45,667 nucleotides of DNA, taken from Burkholderiaceae bacterium. Lineage in GTDB: Bacteria; Pseudomonadota; Gammaproteobacteria; Burkholderiales; Burkholderiaceae_D. Both the position numbers and the translations under genes were made by a program. The stretch lies in the NCBI GenBank assembly GCA_019751755.1, contig JAIENA010000053.1, positions 1 to 45,667 of the forward strand. Direction: 5' to 3'. The notes beneath the pieces were generated by a model. It searched no databases, had not been told where the DNA came from, and worked only from the letters and a program-made list of their open reading frames with translations. Of the stretch, positions 26,301 to 37,184 are shown piece by piece. Each line of letters opens with the position of its first letter. Positions within the stretch are counted from its first letter, which is position 1.

Positions 26301-28338
26301 CGAACGCGGTGACGCCATTGAAGCCGCCGAAATACATGGTGCCGTCGGCGGTGCGCAGCGCCGAATTGTCGAAGTAGGCGCCCTCGATGGTGCCGTCGGC
26401 CCCGCCATAATTGCGCAGATGTCCGGAGTGTACCTTCAGGCGCGTGATACCGGCGTTGGTGCTGATCCACAAGCGGCTGGCGTCGTCTTCCAGGATCGCC
26501 GCCACCGCATCGTCGGCCATGCCGTCGCGCCGCAGATAGCGCTTGAAACGCGCCGTGCCATCGGACTGCAATTCCATGCGGTTCAAGCCCGCCGCCGTGC
26601 CAACCCACAGCACGCCGCTCTTGTCTTCATACAGGTAATGCACTTCATCGTGCGACAGGCTGCCCGGGTCGCGCGGGTCGTGGCGGAAGTGGCGGAACTT
26701 GCCGGTGGCGCGATCAAGTAGTCCCAGGCCATTAAATGTGCCAACCCACAGCCGCCCCTTGCTGTCTTCCAGCACCGGGCGCACCACGTTGTCGGCCAGG
26801 CTGGATGGGTCCATCGGATCGTGCCGGAAGGTACGCGAGGCGCCGCTCTTCGGGTCGAAGCGGTGCAGGCCGCCGCGCGAGGCGATCCACAACACGCCCT
26901 TGCTGTCACCATAGATGCCGCGCAGGCTGTTGCTGTCAGGGTCGCCATGCCATGGCTGCAAGCGGGTGAATTTCTTGGTGACCGGATCGAAGCGGCGCAG
27001 GCCATTGCGCCCGCCGACCCACAGGGTATTGGCCGAGTCGCGCCACAGCGCCATCACCTGCGGGTCGCGCGCATCGAGCGAGGCCCCGCTATCGCGATAG
27101 ACCTGGCCGTCGCCGGTCTGCGGGTCATACAAGGTCAGGCCGTCGTTGCTGCCCAGCCAAAGCTTGCCATTGCCGGCATCGACGATGGCGCGCACCTTGT
27201 TGTCGGATAGCGAATGCGGCCGTTCCGGATCATGCACCAGGCGCGCAAAGCCGCCGCTGCCCAGGTCCACGCGCGACACGCCGTTGTACCAGGTGCCGAC
27301 CCACAGGGTACCGAAGCGGTCGCGGAACAGCGACGCGACGTAATTGTCGGCCAGGCTGTGCGGGTCCGACAGCTGGTGGCGGTATTGCACGAAGCGGCGC
27401 GCATCGGGCAGCCAGCGGAACAGGCCCTCGGTCTGGCTACCGGCCCACACCGTGCCTTCCATGTCCTGGTAAATCGCGGTGATCACCCCGGGCTTCAAGC
27501 CATCGGCCTCGCCCAGGCGGACCCGCTGCGGCGCATCCGCCCCGGGCGCCAGTTTCCACTGCTCGATACTGCCCATGGTGCCGACCCACAAGGTGCGCTG
27601 CGGGTCCACGTGCAGCGACAGCACCGCTTCGAAGCGGGTGTCCGGCGCCGCCTCGACACGGAAATGGCGGAAGCTTTGCGCGCCCGGCTCCAGCACATCG
27701 AGGCCGGTGGCGGTGCCGATCCACAGGCGGCCATCGGCATCGCGCGCCAGCGCATTGATCTGGTCATTGCCCAGGCTGCCCGGCAAGACCGCGTCGTGGT
27801 GCCAGAACTGGTAGCGCCCCGTCAGCGGATCGAGGTGCTGCAAGCCGTCCGAGGTGCCGATCCACAACCCGCCCTCGCCGTCATCGACGATCGCGCGCAC
27901 GTGGCGGTTGCCGTTGCCGCGCTTGGCCGGTTCGGTCGGCGGATAATGGATAAAGGTCTGGGTCAGCGGATCATAGCGGTCCAGGCCACCGTCGGTGCCG
28001 ATCCACATGCGCCCTTCGCGGTCCACATGCAGCACGCGCACCCAGTTGTCGGCCAGGCTGCGCGGGTCGGAGACGATATTGCGGAATGTGATGATGCGCG
28101 CGCCGTCATAGCGCGACAGGCCGGCCTGGCTGCCGAACCACATGAAGCCCTGCCGGTCCTGCGCCACCGCCAGCACCGATTCCTGCGCCAGGCCGTCGTC
28201 GACCGCCAACTGCTCAAAACGCAAAGTGCGCGGCGGCGCGGCGCCGTGGACCGGCGCCCCCGGAAAGGCGGCGGCCAGCGCCAGCACCAGCGCAAGCGGC
28301 GTCAGCAATCGGCGGCAGAAGCGGCGTACAGGCGTCAT
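23347..28338 (-). CDS. Hybrid sensor histidine kinase with propeller sensor, 1663 aa
   Basis: Order of parts: signal peptide or anchor (1-32); a long periplasmic two-component-regulator beta-propeller with many repeats of the form (L/M)WIGT-GL-R-D (about 40-720); a Y_Y_Y domain (about 735-825); one membrane helix (about 832-852); coiled coil; a GAF domain (about 930-1080); a second coiled coil; HisKA with the phospho-His in [11 protein letters not shown] (about 1147); HATPase_c ([24 protein letters not shown]); a receiver with aspartate in [11 protein letters not shown] (about 1444); and an HPt domain with HGMKGSAA (about 1608). All phosphorelay residues are present. Its ATG overlaps the patatin stop (ATGA), so the two are translationally coupled. 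The ligand is unknown; propeller kinases of this sort often sense polymer fragments. Confidence 0.95.
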   Translation of the reverse strand: MTPVRRFCRRLLTPLALVLALAAAFPGAPVHGAAPPRTLRFEQLAVDDGLAQESVLAVAQDRQGFMWFGSQAGLSRYDGARIITFRNIVSDPRSLADNWVRVLHVDREGRMWIGTDGGLDRYDPLTQTFIHYPPTEPAKRGNGNRHVRAIVDDGEGGLWIGTSDGLQHLDPLTGRYQFWHHDAVLPGSLGNDQINALARDADGRLWIGTATGLDVLEPGAQSFRHFRVEAAPDTRFEAVLSLHVDPQRTLWVGTMGSIEQWKLAPGADAPQRVRLGEADGLKPGVITAIYQDMEGTVWAGSQTEGLFRWLPDARRFVQYRHQLSDPHSLADNYVASLFRDRFGTLWVGTWYNGVSRVDLGSGGFARLVHDPERPHSLSDNKVRAIVDAGNGKLWLGSNDGLTLYDPQTGDGQVYRDSGASLDARDPQVMALWRDSANTLWVGGRNGLRRFDPVTKKFTRLQPWHGDPDSNSLRGIYGDSKGVLWIASRGGLHRFDPKSGASRTFRHDPMDPSSLADNVVRPVLEDSKGRLWVGTFNGLGLLDRATGKFRHFRHDPRDPGSLSHDEVHYLYEDKSGVLWVGTAAGLNRMELQSDGTARFKRYLRRDGMADDAVAAILEDDASRLWISTNAGITRLKVHSGHLRNYGGADGTIEGAYFDNSALRTADGTMYFGGFNGVTAFAPADIRENSTAPAVVITDFQIFNRSIRAGQDGGNILKHAIEHTQAITLREQDSVFSLEFAALHFAGPQRNRYAYQLQGFDKDWVVTDAGKRFATYTNLDPGHYVFRVKAANKDGVWNDNAATLAITILPPMWKTWWFRAGMAALLLGGAYGIYRVRMRQLQWQKENLEREVNFRTAEVELKNSLLQQQKTELERRRVEAEGQRAEAEQRRMDAERQKQEVESQKEAVEQAHRNISVLSEIGREMAATLDIEKAMRTLYRHVRHLMDTDMFGVGFYREETGTIDFPFSMERGMRSLPYSRRVDDPDQLAVWCLFHRHDIFINDFYAEYSRYMGPAGLDKLRPALLADGSDPEHAQSMLYTPLVVNDRVVGVLSVQSRNKHAYRQVHLDMLQTLAAYAAVSLDNAMAYQRLEETLRELRDTQEQLMQQQAQVRLHTDELAQANRALQDNEERLRYAKQKAEDATRQKSEFLANMSHEMRTPLAGVIGMQGFALRDQKLQEVTREQIERAQANAQALLAIINDLLDFSKIEAGKLTIENIDFALSGMVQNVASLFEEQAAAYSVGFSVDFSDGLPTFVLGDPTRLRQVLVNLVGNAFKFTQRGEVRLKVEKMPPASELEPACHLVRFTVQDTGIGIAPDAMPRLFQKFEQADTTTTRRYGGTGLGLAICRQLVELMGGEISVASTPGIGSIFTFEIPLKEGVAPPVVPHLPREPHSHQLRVLCAEDFPTNQIIIRMMLEDLGHKADIAANGLLAVAACARTRYDLILMDGRMPEMDGPSATQLIRAGGPEEAPVRDQELMIIALTANASEEDRSRYLAAGMDDFLTKPIDEAALHYQLSRAIQRQLQRGIALPPMPPREPSAPTLDDLDTMFGVTQVALVSPALTPRPQPGQYDDPLKARLLAAFLADLPARLSELDDAISASDCDAAGRLFHGMKGSAAYLEEPDLRTLCGELEKAADCADWSAIAAGLPGLRSMLSGIAQPVPPG

Positions 28339-29504
28339 GAATTAAAAAAGGCCAGCACGTCTTCCTTGCGCGCATGGGTGTCGCGCTGGCCGAGCTGGAT
28401 CAGCTCGCAAGTATACGTCGATTCGAACAACAGGTACGACGCCAGCGCCGCGCCGCGCGTTTCCGTCGCGCCGATCCCGGACAGCATGGTCCGTATCGGC
28501 GCCGGCAAGCTGCCGATGTGGCGGGTGGCGATATCGTCGAGCCGCTCGGACGGCGCGATCACCAGCAATTCCACCGGCCGCAGCGGGGTCTGCGACAGGT
28601 ATTCCGGCGGCAGCAACGACAGGGTCTTGTTGACGCGCGTGAGGCGCTCGATGTCCACCGCCAGGCTGTCGAGAAAGATCGACGACATGGCGTGGCCGGC
28701 GATTTGCGCCAGGCTCGGGTAACGCGGCGCTTCGCTGCGCCGCACCGCCGGCTCCGTCAGGCGGCCGGCGCCGACCACCAGCACCTTGTCCGCCCCCAGG
28801 TGGATCGCCGGTGAAATCGGCGCCAGTTGGCGCATCGAGCCGTCGCCGCAATATTCCTGCTGGCCGCCCAGGTACAGCGGCGTGGCCGGGAAAATAAACG
28901 GGATCGCCGACGATGCCAGCAAGTGTTCGACACCGATCTGGTCTTGCAGCGCGATGCGCTGCATCCGCACCCACGGCGCCACTTCGGCCGTGGTCTGGTA
29001 AAACGTGATGTGCTGGCCGGAGGAATACGACGAGGCGGTGACGGCCAGCGCATGCAGCAGACCTTCCTGCATCACCGTGTCGAGCCGTGGCAAATCGAGC
29101 ATGCGGTGCAGCAGGCCCACCAGCGGCGTGTTATCGAGCAGCGATTGCGGCGGCGCCGCGCGCCACTTGCGCAGCAGCCAGCCAAAGGACAGCAGCGACA
29201 GCCAGCGCGCGCCGGAACGGATCACCCCCAGCGAATCGGCGCGGTAGACCTGCGCCACTTCCATCTGACTCCAGACGTCGAGCAGCTTTTGCACCCCTTC
29301 GCCGAAATTATCGGCGCGGCACGCCAGCGCCGTGCCGTTGATGGCGCCGGCCGAGGTGCCGCAAATGATATTGAACGGGCAGCGCGACGGCGGCCAGCCC
29401 TCTTCCCACAGGATTTCCGAGATCGCTTGCAGAACGCCAACCTGATAGGCGGCGCGCGCGCCGCCGCCGGTGAGGATCAGGCCAGTTTTCTTTTTCATTC
29501 CCAT
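28335..29504 (-). CDS. Patatin-like phospholipase, 389 aa
   Basis: This is a serine acyl hydrolase with a Ser-Asp dyad. GLILTGGGARAAYQVGVL (about 8-25) holds the oxyanion loop, CGTSAGAING (about 48-57) the nucleophile serine, and YCGDGSMRQLAPISPAIHLGADKVLVVG (about 215) the catalytic aspartate. No signal peptide is seen. The middle (about 90-130) carries hydrophobic segments that may give membrane contact. It is the first gene of the patatin-kinase-regulator operon; its last codons overlap the kinase start by 4 nt. Coupling of a lipase to a sensor kinase suggests a role in membrane-stress or lipid signalling, but that is inference. Confidence 0.92.
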   Translation of the reverse strand: MGMKKKTGLILTGGGARAAYQVGVLQAISEILWEEGWPPSRCPFNIICGTSAGAINGTALACRADNFGEGVQKLLDVWSQMEVAQVYRADSLGVIRSGARWLSLLSFGWLLRKWRAAPPQSLLDNTPLVGLLHRMLDLPRLDTVMQEGLLHALAVTASSYSSGQHITFYQTTAEVAPWVRMQRIALQDQIGVEHLLASSAIPFIFPATPLYLGGQQEYCGDGSMRQLAPISPAIHLGADKVLVVGAGRLTEPAVRRSEAPRYPSLAQIAGHAMSSIFLDSLAVDIERLTRVNKTLSLLPPEYLSQTPLRPVELLVIAPSERLDDIATRHIGSLPAPIRTMLSGIGATETRGAALASYLLFESTYTCELIQLGQRDTHARKEDVLAFFNS

Positions 29505-29595
29505 ACGGACAGAGTATCAGGGTCAACTTTGTTTGGGCAATGGGGACATGGCCACAAAGGCAACTTTTATTACCCTCAGCTTCCTTTCAGCCCGG

Positions 29596-31410
29596 TCAAT
29601 CCCCTTTGACCGCCCCTTCGCGGCGGGGGTCGGCGCCGCCGAACCACACATCCTTGCCGTCTTTTTTGACGCGCATAATGCCCTGCAGGCCGGAAGTCTG
29701 GTCGAACTGGCGCACCTCGTGCCCGCGCGCCTTCAATTCGTCCACCACGGCCGGCGCGAAGCGGCCCGCTTCCAACTCGGTCGGGCCGTTGCGGCTGCCA
29801 AAGTTGGGCAGGCTGATGGCTTGCTGCACGTCGAGTTTCCAGTCCAGCGTCCCGACCAGCACCTTGGCCACGTAATTGATGATGGCGCTGCCGCCCGGCG
29901 AACCGGTGGACAGCAACAGCTTGCCGCTCGCCTTGTCAAACACCAGCGTCGGCGACATCGCGCTGCGCGGACGCTTGCCGGGCTGCACCCGGTTGGCGAT
30001 CGGACCGTTGTCATCCTGCGCGTCAAACGAAAAATCGGTCAGCTGGTTGTTGAGCAGGAAACCATCGACCATCTGGCGCGAACCAAACGCATCTTCCACC
30101 GACGTCGTCATCGACAGCACGGCGCCGCTGGCGTCGGCCACCGACAGGTGCGACGTCGAAGGCCGCTCCGGCGCGGTATCGGCGCCCCACGCCACAGCCA
30201 GCCCGTCCGGCACGCCGTATTTCGCGCGGCCCATCGAGCGGCTGGAAATCAGGGCGGCGCGCTGCGCCAGGTAGCGCTGGTCGATCAGCGCGGCAACGCC
30301 CTTGCCCGGCAGCGGCACAAAATCGGTATCGGCCAGGTAGCGGTTGCGGTCGGCGTAGGCCAACCGGCCCGCTTCGGCAAACAGGTGCACGGCGTCGGCA
30401 CTGACCTTGCCGTCGACCGGCGCCAGTTGCGCCAGCGCCGTGTGCTCCAGCACACCCAGCATTTGCGCGATCGCGATGCCGCCCGACGACGGTGGCGGCA
30501 TGCCACACACGGTGTACACCTTGTAATCGCTACACACCGGGTCGCGCTCTTTGGCGCGATACGCGGCGATATCCTGCACCGTCAACAGGCCGGGATTGGT
30601 GGCGTGCGACTGCACCTTGGCGGCGATGTCGCGCGCGATACGGCCCTGATAAAAGGCGTCGGCGCCGCCGGCCGCGATGTCTGTCAAGGTGCGCGCCAGT
30701 TCCGCGTTTTTCAGCACATGACCGACCGGCCACGGCTTTTTATTGTTGTCATAGAAATACGCCGCGGCGACCGGGTCGCGCGCCAGGTATTTATCGTACG
30801 ACAGCAGCGCATGCAGTCGCGGACTGACGGCAAAGCCATTCGACGCCAGCCGGATGGCCGGCTCGAACAATTTGGCCCATGGCAGCTTGCCGTGCCGCTG
30901 GTGCGCCATTTCGAGCATGCGCAGCACGCCAGGCGCACCGGTCGAGCGGCCGCCGATGATGCCGGTTTCACGCGAGACGGCCTTGCCGTTCGCATCCTGG
31001 AACAGTTTTTCGGTGGCGGCGGCCGGCGCGGTTTCGCGGCCGTCATAGGCGTGCACCTTTTTGCCGTCGAAATACATCAGGAAGGCGCCGCCACCGATGC
31101 CCGACGATTGCGGCTCGACCAGCGTCAGCACCAGTTGGGTGGCAATCGCGGCATCGATCGCCGCGCCGCCGGCTTTCAAAATTTGGTAGCCGGCCTCGGT
31201 GGCATGGGGATTGGCGGCGGCCACCATGTACTTTTCAGCGATGACGCCTTGCCGGTCGGCGTAGCCGGTGGCGATTTCCGGTGCCCGCTCGGGCCCGCGT
31301 GCGTCCTGGGCGTAACAGGGGGCGGCAATCGTGGCTACCTGGGCGGCCAGGGCGGCGGACAATACGGCAGACCAGACAGCCGGCTGCGCCAGCGAATGCA
31401 ACTTGAACAT
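29596..31410 (-). CDS. ggt: Gamma-glutamyltransferase, secreted, 604 aa
   Basis: This periplasmic Ntn hydrolase cleaves or transfers gamma-glutamyl groups, for example from glutathione. A signal peptide covers about 1-34 (ending CYAQ). The large subunit carries ANPHATEAGYQILKAGGAAIDAAIATQLVLTLVEPQSSGIGGGAF. The autocleavage site is in RPSTSHLSV, with Thr419 as the inferred nucleophile and new N-terminus. Small-subunit motifs are TTSVEDAFGS and STGSPGGSAIIN. The length is normal. It is separated from the patatin gene by 91 nt and has no clear SD, so the start at 31410 is less certain than the gene. No operon partner is evident. Confidence 0.93.
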   Translation of the reverse strand: MFKLHSLAQPAVWSAVLSAALAAQVATIAAPCYAQDARGPERAPEIATGYADRQGVIAEKYMVAAANPHATEAGYQILKAGGAAIDAAIATQLVLTLVEPQSSGIGGGAFLMYFDGKKVHAYDGRETAPAAATEKLFQDANGKAVSRETGIIGGRSTGAPGVLRMLEMAHQRHGKLPWAKLFEPAIRLASNGFAVSPRLHALLSYDKYLARDPVAAAYFYDNNKKPWPVGHVLKNAELARTLTDIAAGGADAFYQGRIARDIAAKVQSHATNPGLLTVQDIAAYRAKERDPVCSDYKVYTVCGMPPPSSGGIAIAQMLGVLEHTALAQLAPVDGKVSADAVHLFAEAGRLAYADRNRYLADTDFVPLPGKGVAALIDQRYLAQRAALISSRSMGRAKYGVPDGLAVAWGADTAPERPSTSHLSVADASGAVLSMTTSVEDAFGSRQMVDGFLLNNQLTDFSFDAQDDNGPIANRVQPGKRPRSAMSPTLVFDKASGKLLLSTGSPGGSAIINYVAKVLVGTLDWKLDVQQAISLPNFGSRNGPTELEAGRFAPAVVDELKARGHEVRQFDQTSGLQGIMRVKKDGKDVWFGGADPRREGAVKGD

Positions 31411-31460
31411 GCGGGCTCGACTAATGAAACACCGGACACCAGGGCATCAGGCGCTTGATC

Positions 31461-31492
31461 AAAAAAAAGGCGCGCGGCCAGGACCGCGCGCC
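31461..31492 (-). terminator. Rho-independent terminator after the SDR gene
   Basis: Read on the minus strand, GGCGCGCGG pairs perfectly with CCGCGCGCC (31484-31492 and 31469-31477) around a 6-nt loop and ends in eight U residues (the A run 31461-31468). It lies 26 bases past the stop of the 3-hydroxyacyl-CoA dehydrogenase gene. Confidence 0.93.
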
Positions 31493-31518
31493 CGATAGCT
31501 CCGGCATCCTACCCCAAA

Positions 31519-32277
31519 TTACTTGGGTTGCATACGGATCGCACCGTCCAGGCGGATCGTTTCACCATTCATCATGACGTTCTCAATGATGGCCTTGGCC
31601 AGCATCGCATATTCCACCGGTTTGCCCAGGCGCGGCGGGAACGGCACCATCTTGCCCAGCGCATCCTGCACCTCGGTCGGCATGCCCAGCAACATCGGGG
31701 TTTCGAAAATACCCGGCGCAATCGTCATCACGCGGATGCCGTTGCGCGACAGGTCGCGCGCCATCGGCAAGGTCATGCCGGCCACTGCGGCTTTCGAGGC
31801 AGCGTAGGCGGCCTGGCCGATCTGGCCATCGAATGCCGCCACCGACGCGGTATTGATGATGATGCCGCGCTCGCCGTGTTCGGCGCCGTCGGTCTTGCTC
31901 ATCGCGTCCGCCGCCAGGCGGCACATGTTGAAGGTGCCGACCAGATTGATATTGATGGTGCGCTGGAACAGGTCCAGCGGGTGCGGGCCGTCCTTGCCCA
32001 CGGTTTTGACAGCTGGCGCCACGCCGGCGCAATTGACCAGGCCACGCAAGGTGCCCAGCGCGGTCGCGGCGTCCACCACGGCCTTGCCATCGGCTTCCGA
32101 CGTCACGTCGCACTGGACGAACACGCCACCGAGTTCCGCCGCCAGCGCCTGGCCGGCTTCCGCCTGCACGTCCGCCAGCACGACTTTGCCGCCGGCGTCG
32201 ACGATCATGCGCGCCGTGGCGGCGCCCAGGCCCGAAGCACCACCGGTGATGATAAATACGTTGTCCTTGATTTGCAT
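31519..32277 (-). CDS. SDR-type 3-hydroxyacyl-CoA dehydrogenase (HSD10-like), 252 aa
   Basis: The protein matches the type II 3-hydroxyacyl-CoA dehydrogenase group (human HSD17B10; 3-hydroxy-2-methylbutyryl-CoA dehydrogenase of isoleucine breakdown). It has TGGASGLGAATA as cofactor motif, LVNCAGVAPA, the serine in IINTASVAAFDGQIGQAAYAASKAA together with the YAASK dyad, and the characteristic end APGIFETPMLLGMP ... NGETIRLDGAIRMQPK. The 252-residue length is typical. GGAGGGG stands ahead of the ATG. It is a single-gene unit with its own terminator and with a palindrome in its promoter of the kind reported for branched-chain amino-acid regulators. Confidence 0.93.
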   Translation of the reverse strand: MQIKDNVFIITGGASGLGAATARMIVDAGGKVVLADVQAEAGQALAAELGGVFVQCDVTSEADGKAVVDAATALGTLRGLVNCAGVAPAVKTVGKDGPHPLDLFQRTININLVGTFNMCRLAADAMSKTDGAEHGERGIIINTASVAAFDGQIGQAAYAASKAAVAGMTLPMARDLSRNGIRVMTIAPGIFETPMLLGMPTEVQDALGKMVPFPPRLGKPVEYAMLAKAIIENVMMNGETIRLDGAIRMQPK

Positions 32278-32346
32278 ACGAACTCCCCTCCATTAAAAAG
32301 CCGGTTTGCAGAATGTGCGGCGATTGACGCATCGTTACGCACATTT

Positions 32347-32362
32347 ACGTTTACGTAAACGT
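32347..32362. promoter_or_regulatory. Perfect 16-bp palindrome, candidate LiuR-like operator
   Basis: ACGTTTAC-GTAAACGT is a perfect palindrome 70 bases upstream of the SDR start codon. On the minus strand TTGAGA (32373-32368) precedes it as a -35-like box, and an A/T-rich TAAATG follows, so the palindrome would fill a long spacer as MerR-family operators do. From memory, LiuR sites controlling branched-chain amino-acid catabolism are palindromes of this TTTACGT type; the match should be tested. Confidence 0.6.
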
Positions 32363-32464
32363 CACTCTCAATTGTAGCGAACTTCATGCAACGCTTGCAA
32401 AAATAAGAACGCTCGTTCGCCAAAAACCGTGATTGGCGTGCGACTGGCCTGCGCGCCTATGGAC

Positions 32465-33004
32465 CTATGGGCAATGCACCCATTGCCCGCTGCGCGTACA
32501 CATGCGGCCGGACGGATCCAGCACGATGTCACCCGCGCCCGGCTGGTACAAGACGCCATTGGCGCTGCGGCAACCGGCGATGCCGCACTGGTTCAGTGGC
32601 TGCACTGAAGGCGGCACCAGCGGCGGCACCCGTGCCGAGCTTGCCGGGGGTGCGGATGGCAATGGGGCGGCAGGCGTTGCCGGCGTGCTGGACGAGACCA
32701 GGCCGGGCGACGACGCGTGGCCTGGTTCAAGGGCCTGCGGCGGTGATGACGGTGATGATGATGACGACGATGGTGGCGGCAGCGTGAGTGCGGATGCGGC
32801 ACGGCGCGCCACAGCACTGAGGGTCGGCGGCCGTCGGCAAGGCTGCTCCGCCAGCCGTTGGCCATCCGGCGTCAGCCTGCAATAAGGCAGGCGCCGGTAG
32901 GCGTCGAGGGTGACGGGATCGGCAGACCGGACTGGTTCAGCGGCAGTGACCGCCACGACCACCACGACCATCAACGCCGCGCCGAACAACAGGGATTTCA
33001 ACAT
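32465..33004 (-). CDS. Exported Pro/Ser-rich protein of unknown function, 179 aa
   Basis: I recognise no family. The start at 33004 (GGAG 7 nt upstream) gives a signal peptide or anchor at 1-24 (MLKSLLFGAALMVVVVVAVTAAEP). A first small module (about 30-57) holds YRRLPYCRLTPDGQRL and PCRRPP, two cysteines. A low-complexity Ala/Pro/Ser linker follows (about 68-135), including a run of eight serines and prolines. A second module (about 137-179) has CGIAGCRS and MCTRSGQWVHCP, four cysteines, with GVLYQPGAGDIVLDPSGR between. This is two cysteine-bearing ends joined by a flexible linker, probably periplasmic. The frame remains open upstream to 33064, but without an SD. It is 64 nt downstream of the pyrophosphatase gene. 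Confidence 0.72.
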   Translation of the reverse strand: MLKSLLFGAALMVVVVVAVTAAEPVRSADPVTLDAYRRLPYCRLTPDGQRLAEQPCRRPPTLSAVARRAASALTLPPPSSSSSSPSSPPQALEPGHASSPGLVSSSTPATPAAPLPSAPPASSARVPPLVPPSVQPLNQCGIAGCRSANGVLYQPGAGDIVLDPSGRMCTRSGQWVHCP

Positions 33005-33068
33005 GGCAGGCTCCTGCCGGCCAGCATACGCCCCGTCCGCCGCGCCATGGCGCGCGGACGGCAAAGCG

Positions 33069-35243
33069 TCACTTGCCGGGCGCGGGCATCGGGGCCGCCG
33101 CCTCGGCCGGCGTCAGCACCGACTGGGGCGGCATCGGCACCAGTGCCGGTGCGTGCACCGGGATGGCGGCCTGCAGCGGCATCGTCACCGACAGCCAGCC
33201 GCTGGCCGGCAACAGCGGCACGATCAGCAGCGCCACAATGTTGATGATCTTGATCAGCGGATTGACGGCGGGGCCGGCGGTGTCCTTGTACGGGTCGCCC
33301 ACGGTGTCGCCGGTGACGGCCGCCTTGTGCGCATCGGAACCCTTGCCGCCAAAGTTGCCGTCTTCGATGTATTTCTTGGCGTTGTCCCACGCGCCGCCGC
33401 CGGTCGTCATGGAAATCGCCACGAACAAGCCGGTAATGATGGTGCCCATCAACAAACCACCCAGCGCGGCGGAGCCCAGCAGCATCCCCACCGCGACCGG
33501 CACCAGCACCGGCAACAGCGACGGCAAGATCATTTCACGGATGGCCGAAGCCGTCAGCATGTCGACTGCCTTGTCATATTCCGGCTTGCCGGTGCCGTCC
33601 ATGATGCCCTTGATGTCGCGGAACTGGCGGCGCACTTCCACCACCACGGCGCCGGCGGCGCGCCCCACCGCTTCCATCGCCATGGCGCCAAACAGGTAAG
33701 GAATCAGGCCGCCGAGGATCAGGCCGACAATCACCATCGGATTCGACAAGTCAAACGTCACGCTCTTGCCGACCGATTCCAGCGCGTGCGTGTAATCGGC
33801 AAACAGCACCAGCGCCGCCAGGCCGGCCGAACCGATGGCGTAGCCCTTGGTGACGGCCTTGGTGGTGTTGCCGACCGCATCGAGCGGGTCGGTGATGGCG
33901 CGTACCGACTCCGGCATGCCGGCCATTTCCGCGATGCCGCCCGCGTTGTCGGTGATCGGACCATACGCGTCGAGCGCCACCACGATGCCGGCCATCGACA
34001 GCATCGACGTGGCGGCAATCGCGATGCCGTACAGCTGGCCCAGCTGGTACGACACCAGAATGGCGGCGCACACGGCCAGCACCGGCCAGGCGGTGGATTT
34101 CATCGACACCCCGAGGCCGGCAATGATGTTGGTGCCATGACCGGTGGTGGACGCTTCGGCGATGTGGCGCACCGGCGGGAAGTCGGTGCCGGTGTAATAC
34201 TCGGTGATGTAGACCATCAGCCCGGTCAGCACGATACCGACCAGCGTGCACCCCATCATTTTGATGCGCATCGCGTCGTCCGGCCACACTTGCCACGTCA
34301 CGACGGCAAAACCAAGCAGCGACAGGCCGGCCGCCCACCACAGGCCGGTATACAGCGCGGACATGATTTTCTTGCCTGGCTTGGCCTTGACCATGCCGCA
34401 GCCGACGATCGAGCCGAGGATCGACACCGCCCCCAGCAGCAGTGGATACACCATGGCATGCTCTGGCGCCGTGGTCAACATCAGCGCCCCCAGCAGCATG
34501 GTGGCGATCAGCGTCACCACATAGGTTTCAAACAGGTCGGCCGCCATACCGGCGCAATCGCCGACGTTGTCGCCCACGTTGTCGGCAATCACGGCCGGGT
34601 TGCGCGGATCGTCTTCGGGAATACCGGCTTCGACTTTGCCGACCAGGTCGGCGCCGACGTCGGCGCCCTTGGTGAAGATGCCGCCGCCGAGGCGGGCAAA
34701 GATGGAAATGAGCGAAGCGCCAAAGGCCAGGCCGATCAGCGGCTTGATGATGTCATGCGGCGTGCGGCCCGGATTCGGGCCGCCGCTGGCGGACAAGCTC
34801 ATCAGCATCATGTAGAACAGCACCACGCCCAGCAGGCCCAATCCCACCACCAGCATGCCGGTGATGGCGCCCCCTTTGAAGGCGACGTCGAGTGCTTGGT
34901 TCATGCCCTTGGAAGCGGCTTGCGCGGTGCGCACATTGGCGCGCACCGAGACGTTCATGCCGATGAAGCCGCAGGCGCCCGACAGCACGGCGCCGATCAG
35001 GAAACCCAGCGCCGTCTGCATATCGAGCAGCACGGCTATGGCGACCAGCAAGACCGCGCCGACGATGCCGATGGTTTTATATTGTCTGGCCAGGTAGGCG
35101 GCCGCCCCTTGCTGGATCGCGGTGGCGATGTCCTGCATGCGCGCATTGCCGGCGTCCTGGCGCAAAATCCAGCTGCGCGCCCATAAGCCATACACCACGG
35201 CGATCACGCCGCACGCTACTGCAAACCACAGGCTTGCTGTCAT
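33069..35243 (-). CDS. hppA: Membrane-bound H+-translocating pyrophosphatase, K+-independent type
   Basis: This ion pump is driven by PPi hydrolysis and has about 16 membrane helices. The PPi site is [56 protein letters not shown] (given here only by its key parts [17 protein letters not shown] and DNVGDNVGD). A second acidic cluster is in [15 protein letters not shown] and in [22 protein letters not shown] near the C-terminus. In [10 protein letters not shown] a lysine occupies the position whose Lys/Ala choice separates K+-independent from K+-dependent enzymes, so the K+-independent, proton-pumping type is inferred. The length is 724, with an unusual Pro/Ala-rich C-terminal extension after [17 protein letters not shown] precedes the ATG. 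Confidence 0.95.
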   Translation of the reverse strand: MTASLWFAVACGVIAVVYGLWARSWILRQDAGNARMQDIATAIQQGAAAYLARQYKTIGIVGAVLLVAIAVLLDMQTALGFLIGAVLSGACGFIGMNVSVRANVRTAQAASKGMNQALDVAFKGGAITGMLVVGLGLLGVVLFYMMLMSLSASGGPNPGRTPHDIIKPLIGLAFGASLISIFARLGGGIFTKGADVGADLVGKVEAGIPEDDPRNPAVIADNVGDNVGDCAGMAADLFETYVVTLIATMLLGALMLTTAPEHAMVYPLLLGAVSILGSIVGCGMVKAKPGKKIMSALYTGLWWAAGLSLLGFAVVTWQVWPDDAMRIKMMGCTLVGIVLTGLMVYITEYYTGTDFPPVRHIAEASTTGHGTNIIAGLGVSMKSTAWPVLAVCAAILVSYQLGQLYGIAIAATSMLSMAGIVVALDAYGPITDNAGGIAEMAGMPESVRAITDPLDAVGNTTKAVTKGYAIGSAGLAALVLFADYTHALESVGKSVTFDLSNPMVIVGLILGGLIPYLFGAMAMEAVGRAAGAVVVEVRRQFRDIKGIMDGTGKPEYDKAVDMLTASAIREMILPSLLPVLVPVAVGMLLGSAALGGLLMGTIITGLFVAISMTTGGGAWDNAKKYIEDGNFGGKGSDAHKAAVTGDTVGDPYKDTAGPAVNPLIKIINIVALLIVPLLPASGWLSVTMPLQAAIPVHAPALVPMPPQSVLTPAEAAAPMPAPGK

Positions 35244-35446
35244 GTTGTCCCCTTCGTTTTGTCATCAAGCTCGACCACTACGTCACACGTCAGGGCCGAT
35301 GCCGACAGCTGCACAGGCCCACCAGGCTGCGTACCGCACATGCTGAAAACCGAAGTTGTTACGAGTCTACCGCAAAGGTGGAAATTGAAGCAATTTGCGT
35401 TGCGTTTTATTCAAAACACCACAGATTTTGCGCCAGATCAGAAAAC

Positions 35447-35471
35447 AAAAACGGCGCCGAAGCGCCGTTTT
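35447..35471 (-). terminator. Rho-independent terminator after adk
   Basis: AAAACGGCGC (35448-35457) pairs with GCGCCGTTTT (35462-35471) around CGAA. On the minus strand the stem runs into a T tract (the A run from 35447). It lies 28 bases past the adk stop codon, and the region between it and hppA shows no gene. Confidence 0.85.
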
Positions 35472-35499
35472 GAGCGTGTGATCAACTGATCGTCAGTGA

Positions 35500-36387
<888 letters not shown>

Positions 36388-36431
36388 TCAGACCGCGATC
36401 AGCCAACAATCCGGCCTGGTTTTGCTTGACG

Positions 36432-37184
36432 TCAGGCCTGAAACAAAGCCTGCACGCGCAGCAGGTCATCCGGCGTGTCGACACCGGCGGCAGGCGCCTC
36501 GGCAGTCACGTGCACGGCAATCGGGTAACCGTGCCACAGCACGCGCAACTGTTCCAGCGCTTCAATGGTTTCCAGCGGCGACACGTCCAGGGTGGGATAG
36601 GCCTGCAGGAAATCATTGCGGTAGGCGTACAAGCCAATATGGCGCAGCGGCACATAGCCGGCCGGCAGCACCGAGCGGTCCACCGCGAACGCGTCGCGCG
36701 CCCACGGAATGGTGGCGCGCGAGAAGTACAGCGCGCGGTCCTGCTTGTCGAGCACGACCTTCACCACGTTGGGATTGAAGAGGTCGGCCACGTCGTGCAG
36801 CGGATGGGCGCACGTCGACATCGGCACGGCGGCATTGATGCGCTCGGCGGCAGCGGCCAGCAGCGCCGGCTCGATCAGCGGTTCATCGCCCTGCAGATTG
36901 ACCACCACCTCGTCCGGTCCCAGCGCCAGCGCGCGCGCCACTTCGGCAATGCGGTCGGTGCCGGATGGATGATCGCCGCGCGTCATGCAGACGGCCACGC
37001 CATGGGCTTCACAGGCGGCGCGGATCGACTCATGGTCGGTCGCCACGATGATGCGGGTGGCGCCGGACAACGCCGCGCGTTCGGCCACGCGCACCACCAT
37101 CGGCTTGCCGCCCAGGTCGGCCAGCGGCTTGTTCGGCAGCCGCGTGGACGCCAGACGCGCCGGGATAATCACCGTAAATGCCAT
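36432..37184 (-). CDS. kdsB: 3-deoxy-manno-octulosonate cytidylyltransferase, 250 aa
   Basis: This enzyme makes CMP-KDO for lipopolysaccharide core synthesis. The N-terminal nucleotide-binding stretch is [58 protein letters not shown] and [16 protein letters not shown] are the family signature blocks, and [41 protein letters not shown] the C-terminal one. The length is typical. Its ATG shares a base with the stop of the Trm112 gene (TAATG), so translation is coupled, and the group continues upstream to lpxK, another lipid A/LPS gene. Confidence 0.97.
   Translation of the reverse strand: MAFTVIIPARLASTRLPNKPLADLGGKPMVVRVAERAALSGATRIIVATDHESIRAACEAHGVAVCMTRGDHPSGTDRIAEVARALALGPDEVVVNLQGDEPLIEPALLAAAAERINAAVPMSTCAHPLHDVADLFNPNVVKVVLDKQDRALYFSRATIPWARDAFAVDRSVLPAGYVPLRHIGLYAYRNDFLQAYPTLDVSPLETIEALEQLRVLWHGYPIAVHVTAEAPAAGVDTPDDLLRVQALFQA

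Noticed and set aside
29596..31410. Gamma-glutamyltransferase as part of the cyanophycin pathway
   Set aside because: It is 19 kb away, has a common glutathione-related role, and its motifs do not point to isoaspartyl substrates.
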